DNA of 64,000 nucleotides. Source: Varroa destructor. Taxonomy: Eukaryota > Arthropoda > Arachnida > Mesostigmata > Varroidae. Below, piece after piece: positions 36,115 to 48,316 of the stretch. Position numbers and translations under genes: made by a program. The notes beneath the pieces were generated by a model that was not told where the DNA came from, made no database searches, and saw only the letters and a list, made by a program, of their open reading frames with translations. Location of the stretch: contig NW_019211455.1 in NCBI RefSeq assembly GCF_002443255.2, positions 34,501,472 through 34,565,471 on the forward strand. Direction: 5' to 3'. Positions within the stretch are counted from its first letter, which is position 1. Each line of letters opens with the position of its first letter.

Positions 36115-39100
36115 CTGCGCGTAAAAATTGAAACTGGTTATTATATAGTACATAATAAAGGTAGGTACATCGGTGGAAATGAGTGTCATTAGAACACGGC
36201 GGTTTTTTTATTCACATCATCTAGAATGAACGCATTTATTCCAACAAGGCTGCATAGAACGTTAAAGCAATACAGCTTCAACATTTTGTGCTCAAGGGCA
36301 ATTGAGACAAATATGCTCACTTGCAGTCTTTCAGTATGGCATAAAATGATTTTGGTGAGGAGAAAGACATCTCGCTTTAAAAGCTTTGCCTTCGCACAGT
36401 ACAAAAAACTAAGAAGTACAGCAAAGATAACGACGAGAATACGGCAAGTTGTAATAAGATTGGACAGGAGTAAAATATCATCAAATAAAACAGATTTGCG
36501 CTTATCCAACAGAGGTGATAGCATTTGCTTTATTTGTTGTGGAAAGCTTGCGAAGCTCTTTTGTTGTGGAAGCCCTGTGCTAACATATTTGATGAGGTAA
36601 TGGTTATTATGTACGATTATGCACGGGAATTATGCATGATCCCTGGTAACTAATTTAAGAACCCAATAAGTAAGACACTGCGATATAGTTAACTATTGAT
36701 ATAAATTGTTTTAGTAAAAATTCGTAACTCGAATATTGAGTCTATTATTACATACACACAGCAATATGTTACACTGTCATAAATATGAGTTTACGTGACT
36801 AGTTTCGTGACATGTTGTCAACTCGTATGTACAACTAGCAACGCGTAAATAAATATTTAGTTCATCACTATTTAAACGACTAGATCTTGCTATCTACAGG
36901 CTAACCTTAAGCTTATTTGACACACTGTAGAGGGGACGTTAAGTTCCTCGCGTAAGCAATTAAATGAACACTTGGTACGTAAATTGCTGTAATCTTACGT
37001 TTTTCGTTTGCCTTACATTTGCTTATAAGAACATGCAAGGTAAAAATAATTAATGAGCCATAAAATCTTACATATACAGCCTTCATTTTCATTTATAATT
37101 TTATAAAATGTTGTGTCCGTTTCCTTTTTGTAGATGAATTCAATGGCCGAAAAGATACGAGGACTGCTTGTTTCCCCGTGTAAAACGGGAAGAACAACAA
37201 AAAGTGTGAAAGCATTTTCAGATATTATGAAATGGACAGGGTGTGACAATGGAGCTCTTGAAAAAGAGCTATTTTCAAAAAAGTTGCTGGATATGATCAG
37301 CAATTATCTGTAGACGTTCTCAGACAACTAAAATAGAAATAGAACTTGGTTTTGTCAACTACACTACCGTTACTGACAAACATTCGCGCTCTCGTTACTA
37401 GTAGAAATGCGGATCCTGACAAAAAAATTCAAGAGTGTAAAGGCTACTCGCCTGAATAACTTCGACAATCGTTATTTAAGAGAGACACCCTGAGTACCAC
37501 ATAACGTACGGAAGGAGAAGGCCTACACGGTGATTAACAAAGATACTTCTACTAAGGGGTTACTCACTTGTTGGCAAACTCACGAAACATCGGCTCGTGA
37601 GGTCAGATTTGTTCTGGGCGCTACCTCGACACTACCTCGGTCTGTACTGAAAGTATTAAGTTGGGGGTCAGTAACCTATTTCTAATTCATTTAGCCCAAA
37701 TGAGTGTGCAGCAATAATTATTAAGGTCAGCGAAAAAATAAGAGACACGGGCAGATTTGGCTAGGTATCCAACCAAAATTAAGGTTTTTTTTTGTAAGGA
37801 CGTAAGTTAACACAAATTATTTACTTTTCGTAAAGCATGCGAATGGCCATTGAAAGAATTCTTAACCTAAGACGTGTGATAAATACGGTTCGAGATGCTA
37901 ACGGTTAAAGGGAATCACGAAGACATTTTTTAGAAAACTATTTTAAAGAGCTGTTTATTGAATAAAAGGGATCCCGACTTTTTTTTTTCTCATAAATAAA
38001 ACCGAAGTTAGTGTCGAGATTATGAAAGCCGTCGGTCCTCAAATACATTTTAGAAGTACCCCAGAGGAAACTCCACCAGCAGACGCCCCGTGAGATTGCA
38101 AAACAAAATAGTTCCTAACCCGTCTTTCTAAACCTCACTGTTTTCAAAATAAATTTAAAGAAGAACGATTCGACAATGACACCAAATGCAAATATTTCTT
38201 CAGAAAAAATTAGTTGCTTGTATTTTTGCACGCTTGAAACATTGCAAGTGATCCAGATTTGTTTTAGCAAAAAGGCGGGGCTTCTGGCCCACATAGGTGA
38301 GAAATCATCGCAATATGATGCAATCTGAGAAATTGTCCGGTAATGTTAAGATGTATTGAGCCATCTGTAATTGTCCCATATTAAATAATGAATGTGCATT
38401 AGGCCCTGGAGAAAATAAGGTCAACCGTACAGTCACCATATGGATATGACATAGTAAAAAGGTAAAGGAGATGTGACAATTCTGTCGAGAACTGTCCTCC
38501 ACCTGGCAAACCTGTAACGGCGATCATGTATGGCAATAAGGAAAGGACGAAACAATTTGTATTTGCCATCCGCCATCCATCATAAGAGCTCATCAGAAAA
38601 TGTAGGTGTTTCAACCGCCTCATGTCAGGTCATTTGAACCGACCGGTCAAGAGTCCGAAGACGTACAGTGCATATTCTGCTGAAATAGCTGAATGTCCAG
38701 TAAATGAACAACTATGAATAATTCTCTTGGGTAAACCTTTTGGTACTCTGTTGGAGTTAAAGGCAAAACTTTTTTGAACACGTCATTACAGATGACCAGA
38801 TGTGGGTTTCAGACCAAAAAGGAGTCTTTTTTGAATATTGATTCAAACACGAACCCTGACCGGAAAAGCCAAAGTACTCCTAATCGTTTTCTTTGATCGT
38901 CGGGACATCGGCCATCATGACCCATGGTCACCAAGCAATCTTGTCGAGAAGTTTTAAAAACGGCGCGAGTCTGTCTGATGTAAGAAACAACAAATATGGC
39001 ACAAAAAGTTCTAGGTCCCTCATTACGTCAATGTTGACTCTTCGCTACCCGTAAAGCGGTTTCTGCACAAAAACTATGTGTGTGTTATCTCAACTTCACT

Positions 39101-42100
39101 ATTTACCGGACCTATTCATTACCGCTATTTTTTTCATATCCATAAAAAGCCTGAAGATAAAGTGTTTCTACATGATAGATGAAAGAATGTGGTGCCTGTG
39201 TTTTAGGCTATCTCAACAACCGAATTGTCGACAATCGAAGTGTTCTCAGAACCAACAGAAACGAGGGCACAAGTGTATTGCACCTAATGGAAATTACTTC
39301 GAAAAAAGTAATTCTTCATACTTGACGATCTAAAAAAAACGACTAATTTTTTAATAGAGGATTGTACTATAATGGTAAAGCTATTATATGCTTACCTTGT
39401 TTTAAAGATTTATGAAGAGTATCCAAATGCAATTTTGGTAAAAATTAATACAGATATGAGCAGCCCAGTTTCGAGCGCACTAATTAGCTACGTTTTCCTG
39501 TATAATATCGGTAGTAATATTTTACGGTGTAATGCAGTTCTTTTTGTTCCAATAGGAAAATAATATATGAGGGCAAAGCTTCACTCTTACCCAGGGATTT
39601 TTATTTACGGTTTTAGCGGAAACACGTTTAATACTTCAAAGCTAAGATAAATCATAAATGAATTTTTTAACTAAATGTAGATATTAAATTAAAAAAAGTG
39701 AGCCCACACCATACGTACTTATCTTAACAAATTTCGGCGTCTACTGGTAAAACGTACTTAGGTGCTCCATGGTTCATTTGAAAATTTTCTTTGACCGACT
39801 ATTATTGCATCGTAGGGAATTGACTACGAATTCTGAAGGACTTTGAATAAACATAAGAGCAGTATTAAAGCAATACACTTTTAGGCATACGTACATAAAC
39901 TAATATTAACTGCTTCGAACTATGTTCGAAGACCTTACTTTAGATTTTTTAAATACAAATACCACATTCTGCACTAAATGCATGACTCCTAGTGATTTTT
40001 CAAAAGTATTATACGCACAATCTAAAAGCCAATGAAGTTAACCGCAAGTATTAGATCTGTTAACTAAATTATTTAGAATTATTGTGTACCGCATATGTTC
40101 CTGCGCAATTCTAAGATCTTAAAAATGATTTTTCATTAAAAACAAGTTGCTTAGTTATACAGTTGAATTAAAGGAGATCAAATTAAACATGTACAAAAAA
40201 AGCCCTCAAAAATTTGTTGACTAAGATTCCAGGATAAAACCTTTAACAACGCTGAGAAGTAATCAGTCGATATAAACGCGGTTGAGCCTTAGTATCAGGT
40301 TTAACTCAAACCACCTGAATTAGGAAAAATGTAGATAGAATACCTGTATTACGCAAAAAAGGTGGACAAAGTAGTCTGCAACAGATGACTAATGCCGGGC
40401 GATAACGACTCTCGATTTTGTTTTGAACTTTACACTCCAAATTATATTCTAACTGGGTTGCATAATTATTTGTATCACACATTATTAGATATATTATGCA
40501 AGGTAATGTGGCAGTACTCTTACCGAGTGTCGAAACCGAGCTTGACAATATCGCTGTCTGTAAAGATGGATTTAAGTAACGCCCAGTCGCCATACGTAAG
40601 AACGCGATGTAACTCCAGCACATCGAACAGGAATACCTGAAACGACAAAGTTGTAATCTAAGTGTTAAGACTTTTGTTTTCAGCTAAAATAAGTCAGCAG
40701 AAAAAAACATTTTTTTTCTATATTTTATATATATTTTTTTCAATACCGTATATCTTATATGTATCTATATATATATTTTCGATACCGTGTTCTTGTTATT
40801 ACTCCTATTATGAATTAGCAATACCAATCTGTCATATCTTAAAAAAAATTTCTTGCACCATCGAGTTAGTCAATATGTGCCTTTTATTAATATTTGAGCC
40901 GAGTCATAGGTCATCGGTCGCTTCATGCAGTGGAGGCTGTGAAGTGCTGTTTGAAGCGTGTTTTCACACATTACCGACACTCATATATCAGAAGAGCTTA
41001 CTTACTTTTATTAAACATTCTTGAAAAAACTAGCAAAAAACCAGCAGAACTTACTAGCTTCGACTAGAAATTATCAGAATATTATTAGAATAGCAGAAGA
41101 GAATTAAAGCTGTGTGGTTAACGCTAAAGAACGCCAATAAAAATATGTATGTATACCCAAATCAGGATATATATATCCTGGTTTGGGTACATTTATATCT
41201 TATAATTTTCTTATAATTATATATCTTTCATTGGGAATGTTTACATGTGAAAACAATATGTCGTTCAATATTAAGTTATTTTCCGTCACTTCGTGAGTTT
41301 TAATGCTTGCGATAGACTATAGGCCGTCATCCGTTAAGAGTGTACCGTATTTGCATGAACCCTCTTTTTATTTCGTCTTAGCCAAATCAAACATGCTAGA
41401 ACATGTAGGTTAAGAACGACTTGAAATGCCGCCTTGTTTCCATTATACGAATAAGTGGTTCAATATTGAAAGCATTCTTTCGATCCTCGAGTGACATCAT
41501 TGCGTTATATTTCTGTGGCACATAACATTCAATTTTAAGTAAAAACCTCTCTCGCATTTTTTAAAGATAGATCATAAGCAGGTGAACTCTGCCCTAGAAA
41601 TGAGGTATAACATATATATAGTTTGTTTAATTTTATCGTTTGACACTAAAAACTTAATATTCAGTTGCACACACGAAAACATTGACGTGATCTGTCCGGA
41701 ATCAAGGATGAATTAAGTATGCATGCAAGTCGAAGTTCATATAAGAACGCAAAATGTCATGGATTCTATGCGCGTTATAACACATTAGTGTTTTTTTTGT
41801 TTTGGTTTAACCCTATCTTATGAAATTAAAAAAAAAATCATCTAGCGCTTCTCAAAGTAACTTTGCTTTTTTTCTCACTTTTTATATACGGCACATCATC
41901 AGCTTGTAAAGCTATTATTAATTATGTCTAATGTCTTCTGCTCGTATATTAGCAACATAAAAATAACATTATCCAAGAATCCTTCTTATAAATAACCGCA
42001 ATGACATCTAAAACAACGCACCCCACCAAGAAAAATCAAAAGAAATCCTTCGTCCTATGTCTTCGGTATGCAGCATGAGTTGTTCATGGAGCATTTGTTC

Positions 42101-45100
42101 CGACAGCTTTAGATCATAATATCAACAGGCACAGCCGAGTTCATTCGTAGAGCAGTATCGTTGACTAAGAACAAAAATCAGTTGGCTGTACTTTTCTCCT
42201 TCCTGTGAGGAAATTCGTATCAAGTGATCAGCCCTGTTTTTCCGCATTAAAATATCACTTTCAGCATTCATTCTCATTATCTTGCATATCACTTTCATGA
42301 GGAACACCTTTCGCTTAATGATAGATATTTTTGGGTTGGGCACAGGACATATCCATGAAGGAAGTGAGTGCATTGAAGATTCAAGTAACTAGGTATGTTA
42401 TACAGCACCCTGCGCTTTCTATTAATTTCCAGTCATTTTTGCTATATCTCCAATATAAGTATCTCCAGCTGATCTTTCCATTTTCTAAGCCTTGCTGTGT
42501 ACAAAGAAAATCTTGATTGACCAGTACGGTGGATAAATTCGTGTCTAGATATTTTTAAGTAGTTTTGGGTTTACATTGGGTTTTGTTCTTTGCCTTTATT
42601 GTGAAACAAAGTCGGTTGTGGTGCTTCTCTCGTAGTGTACATTAATCTTTGTTCTCTTGGTACAATAATAATTTATGATCAACTATCTTCACTGAGACTT
42701 TTTAGTGAGAACTTTCTATGATTTCATATATCCTTTAAAATCCTTTAAAAAGAGGACTTTGCCCGTTAAATTCTATCTAAGGTTTTTCTTTCGATTTGTA
42801 ATTTTTGTTGGTTTTTACAAAACCTCGCTAATATGACCGCAGATGCAGAAACACAGAACATTTTTTTTTTTACATTTTGTAATCACTTTGAAAATACACA
42901 AAAACTTGCCATAAACAAAAAAAAAAACCCGAAGTGGATTTTACTTGTGGATTGCGTCTCAAGTGGGAAAGGGTGAAACACTATAACTCCTGCCTTTTTT
43001 GGCTGTCTGTTGCGCTCTACTAAAAACTTTATTCTTCCACACTACGTGTTATCGTTACATTCTTTATTGAAGGGCAAAGGATGTAATGCAAATCACAATA
43101 TTAAATTGTATGGTTAAAAATAATTGCAATTAACTGACCTTATCATCAGATGCCACTTGCAAAAGTGCCATGCGCCCCGGGGCACCAGGACATCGTGTCG
43201 GTTTCCACTCTGAATCAAAACCAATCACAGAGCATGTCTTGAGGTACTCCACAGCATCTAAGTAGCCGTCGACAGTCTCCACCAAATATACCTGTGTGAG
43301 TCGAACACAAATCGCTAGAAGAAATGTGACAGTTCACTTAAATATTCTTACTTATCACGTATACGCGGCTTCAAAATTTTCGATGTGTTAATGCTGCTGC
43401 TTAAGTGTTTGCGCTACAGTTATGTGGTGTGATGGTTTTCACAAAAGAAAAAAAAGAAGTTACTCTGTTGACATGTTTAAAACTTGTTATTAGACGGTCG
43501 ATTAGTTGCTATGATATTGTACATTACCATACGGGATGTATGATACGTATACTACCCTTCCCAGGATCTTTGTAAATAGTATTTTGCAAAGGCTCGGTAC
43601 GACTAATTCTGTATCCGTCACTCCGCATTCTGGGTATTCACGAAGCGTGCACACAGAAGAAATTGTTAAAGCCATATCTGAGAGCGTGTTAGTGTAGTGA
43701 GGCATCTGAAGTTTCTCATCGATTGCAATATTTAGTCTCATCAAAGATTTTTATTCTAGATACTTAGCTCACCCAGGAGTTTACAAAGCCCGTACCTATA
43801 AAGCCTGAGGACAGCTGCGACTCCATCGTAATTTTTTTACCGAAAATCACCTTCTCAATAAACTTGTAAATTTACCTGACTTCACAAACAAAAGTGCTGC
43901 GTATAGGCATACCCAAATCCATTGTATGGTGAATACTTCGGTCACGACGTGTTATTAAAACGGTTTTCCCTTACTTGACTGTTAATGATTTCCGTTACAG
44001 AAACATGGTAAAAGGTTTTCTACAAAACTAAATGAGCAGGTTGGCCAATATGTATCCAGTAAAACTGAAAAAAATTTCCCATGGGGTAGCCGCCTTAATA
44101 ATGGTGTTTTTCGAGATTGTGAGGAATTGGAGGCAGGTCCTCAGGTGGCGTATCATTGGAAACAAGACGCAAAGGATAGTTCTAAATTTGTACATATTCT
44201 TTAAGCCGGTTCAAGTTAGCGGAAATTAACGACTATATTATTATATATTAAAGCATGGTATTGACTGCATCGTATAATTTTTCAATGTCCGATAATGTGG
44301 AATTGTTATTTCTATCAATAGAATAGCAACATAATTTAAATAGAATGCATCTTGGTCGAAGTTGAAACCTGATAAAAGTATTGACTGTTTTCCTAGCTTG
44401 ATGGCTAGGTATATCTCAGATAAGTTGCGTCAAGTCGGCGTGGCGTCCTCTGCAAGCTGAGGTTTGCTGTAGTAAATGGTAAAATTGCTGAAATGCTTAG
44501 TTAAAGTTTAATTATTTATATTTAATTTTTTTTTTAAATTCTCAAAAAATTAAACTAATTTTTGTTTAATTAAAAAACTTAAGATTTTATTATGATAATA
44601 CCACAAATGCTCCTTAGGTCTGTAAAAAGATACTGTTCATGGTCAAGATGCGATTAAAAGAAATGATTCAGCGATGAATTTGTCGTGGGCGTGATGCTCT
44701 TCGCATTACTCAACCTATTATGGAAAAATTAACGTAGTTACTGCAAACATTGAGTAAAAACGACACACAAGTAACCATGGTATTATCAAAAAAACTAAAC
44801 ATTCACTATTAAACAATTTTAAACCATTTGGAAAAGCTGGATGTCTGGGTGCCACAAGCATTAACGCAGGAAAAATTATTCGATCAAATTTTTATTCGCA
44901 AAACTCTGCAGAAACGCAACGAAACTAGGCTACATGTACAGCGGTCGAGCTGCGCGATGAAAAATTGATATATATGAAAATAATGTATAAATGAAAAATT
45001 TGCATCACGATCTGTGGCAAAGCTTAAACTGACACTTATATGTCTACTAGAAGTGGAAATAATATTAATAGTCTCTTTATGAGTTACTATTGCCTGAAAA

Positions 45101-48100
45101 GATGACTGAGTCGGACCCCTTCTAACAAGATTGCAATAAGGCATTGTAAAGAACTGACCGGAACTAGTGAACAAAAAAGGCGTTGACCTCCACCATGACA
45201 ACGTTAGATCACAGCAGTCTTTAGCTACCCGACAAAAGTCGAGAGAACTTAGATTAAAAATTCTAATGCACTCGCCATATAGCCCTGATATTGCAATCAC
45301 CTGTTTCAATCTCTCCCTTAGTGGTGTTAACCTAGTTTCAATGGAGGGATACAAAAGTCACTAAACACATTTTCTTGCCCGAAAAAGTTATACAATAATC
45401 AGATTATGGCATCACCAGCTCATCCAATAAAATGGTGTATATTTAATTTAGTAACATTTTATATTATAAAAATATTTGCTTGAAATTTGGCTTAAATCCA
45501 ATATACGCGGAACCAACGCCACTGGGTACATATTTAATGCAAGATTAAATGTTTAATGTTGCCCATAAATTTTGTAATTTAGTATAGCTAGATAAAATAG
45601 TTATTAACAACTGACATAATTAGGATTATCCATGGTGGGTCAATCGAATCGACTCAACCCAAATCTGCTTTGCTAAAATGTCTAATAATTTAATTTTCCG
45701 GTACCCAGTACGATCTAGGAAACTTAGAGACAAGTTTAGAGGCAAAAACTTAATCTCAACAATTTAAGGCTAAGTTTTACCTTTAAGCCCAGGTTTTCTG
45801 TCAAAGACATGCAGTACATACAAAGTGACAATGATGAATAGTTCCAGGCGCTTGTCACGCCTAAAATACGTATGGCGTTGCACGTCGTTTAATTAGTGTT
45901 AATTAGTCCAGTCTATGGTCAAGTCCTTTCTCTGCTTTATACAAGATTTCATAAAGCGATAAAGGGACTCTTTTTAAATGATAAATGGTTAATACATTAA
46001 TTGTTAAAAAAAGCCAAAATACTAAATCAGTCCGTTTATCCCCCTTTATGGCAGATGTAACCGTTTTTGAAAAAGCAAATTTAAGTAATTTTAAGATTAC
46101 TGGCGTATAAATGTATCTTTACAGATCAATTTTAAACAAACATTTTGAGTTTTGTGCCCAGAACAGCGCTAGCATCAGGAAGCTGATCTTCAAAACGAGG
46201 CAAACACGCTCGTTGGATTTGTGTGGTTTAGTTACGCGAACACGTTTCTACTACATTACCATGGAAACAGTAGTGCATCGAAAATATATAAACTGAAAAT
46301 AGTAATATATAAGTTAAATATAGTAAACATATTTTCAAAAGTGGAAGTTTTGCTTCCATCTAACATATATATATATAATTTTTCATGCCGAATATTCTCG
46401 TAATTTGAAAATCATTTGTTTCCATAAAGCGTTTTTCGAAAATTAAGATAAGTCCAAATAAAAGAAGCTCATAAAGCCACAATAACTTATAAAATGCTCT
46501 TCTCATGATTTCGTTATCCCTAAATACCAACCGAGTTCCAAGGAATGCAGAGTTTGAGGTAGTCATCATATGCCGGCTCCGTGAGCAACTCGGCTATCAG
46601 TGATTGCAAATGACTTGGCCGCACTCTCCGTTCCAATTCGACATAGGCGTGAAATACGATAAAAGCCTCAGTGACCACGCCAATGCGACCCATTTCCGAT
46701 AAATACGCGCCTTCCGGATTGTCACATAGCTCTGCTGGAATCTGAACACACAGAAACACTAAGTTTTGGAGGTTATGTTTCCTCAACCAATCCGTTAGCA
46801 TGGCCTGGCCGTCACTAGGACATAGAGGAGTGTTCCAAAAATAGTGACATGACTACTAGAGCAAGGAAGTACATTTCTATAATGTACTTCTTTGCTCTTA
46901 TACAGCTTGGTACTGATTAATAGTTTTCACGCACGCACGCACATTTATGTACCACCAAATACACATTCGCGTCAATTTGCCGAACTATTTGTCGTAGTGG
47001 GCGTGGGTTCATTCGTCATTCTCTCTAGTAGAGAAAAAGCCAGTTTTTCTTAAAACGCACTTCCGAACTTATGACCGTGGGGATAGCAAACTTTTGATCG
47101 GAACCTAAGTAAAGCTATTATCCAGATTAAGAAGCCGGAAAGGTTATACATTTTCATGGTTGTCCGAAATATATAATTAACATTGTTTCCAGCTTCCATG
47201 CAACTCAGTACAACTCCGGAAAAGATGATTCGACAAACAAGTCCAAAGGATCCGCAATATTTTTCTGGAGATCTGTATGAGCGGCATTTAAATAAAAACA
47301 GAATAAGAATAACGCGTCTACAGTTCTGATAAGAACGTCTGTCATGGACATGCTTTTACAATTTGCTCTAACCATGGGTTCAATTCAAGGCTTAAATTCC
47401 CCGCAAGTTGTTCTCAAAAATTCTTGAGATTCGCAAATAGCTTTCTCATGTTAATCGTGGCTAAAGTGATAATAAGTCATCTTGATTCGAAACCTCGCCC
47501 AAACAGTCCAAGCATAAGGATTAGTACGGATTGAAATTAGACTACTAAAAGTAAAATAATAAAAATACCAAGAATCAAAAAAAGGCGAAAGGTTTAAAAA
47601 TACGCCAAAAAAAATTCAAAACGTAAGTGCCGATGAGCGACAGACATTCTCCCACTTATTCATTACTAACTTCTGCATCAAAATTGTGAGGCCATCAAAA
47701 ACATCATTCTAATTAAAATTTTTTAAATTCAATTTCCGTATCTTCCACTTCGCCTATCGAAAGCCTTATCCGAAACTTCTGAAAACCGTATTAGGGAAGG
47801 CAAAGAGCTGTCTACTTTGGAAACTAAAGCGCATGATCTCAGACCTTGTCCCGCGCGAATACATCATCTCAGGTCTTATCCTGCGGGAACACATTAGGCA
47901 ACAACTAATTTTCGTTTACATACCGAATGCGACCTTCCTGCATTTGATTCGATTCTAGCTTCTTCATAGTACCACATAGACCGTAAGCGCGTCCCCGCTG
48001 TGAAAACATACATTGACCGAAGGAAATTACCTAATAGTTTGATAAGTGTATATATATTCACGCACTAAAGAATTTTTCTAAACAGAATGCACTAAAGATG

Positions 48101-48258
48101 CCATTCGAATTTCTCTTTCATTTTATAAGTAGCGGAGATATTCGGCAATCTATGTATTGTTGCAAGTTAGTTTTAGATAAATCTTTTGCCAATTAAAATT
48201 GGAATATATTTTGTGTCACGTATTATCAAAAGCTACCTACGTTTTTATTGAAAGAAGG

Positions 48259-48316
<58 letters not shown>

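Larger units (their letters stand above)
36120..40520. other. EXD3 intron (4.4 kb)
   Basis: Contains a plus-strand terminal-exon candidate (37,134-37,313) and a mariner relic (38.7-39.3 kb). Overlapping frames on both strands at 36.2-36.6 kb show no recognisable family. The rest is AT-rich and featureless. Confidence 0.6.

Noticed and set aside
36189..36600. Long overlapping frames on both strands (111 and 124 codons)
   Set aside because: Neither has recognisable motifs or splice signals, and both lie just upstream of the EXD3 last exon in intron sequence; probably chance.
38305..38623. Two overlapping minus frames at 38.3-38.6 kb as an extra EXD3 exon
   Set aside because: The exons at 40,524-40,636 and 35,724-36,114 join directly in phase across motif II, leaving no room for an exon here.
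40306..41024. Minus frame 40,306-40,623 and plus frames 40,392-40,640 and 40,662-41,024
   Set aside because: The first two are shadows of the EXD3 exon at 40,524-40,636 in other frames; the third is mostly TA/TTT-rich sequence.
41700..42516. Minus frame 42,122-42,373 (83 codons) as a gene
   Set aside because: No motif, no splice support, and it lies inside an EXD3 intron with typical AT-rich composition.
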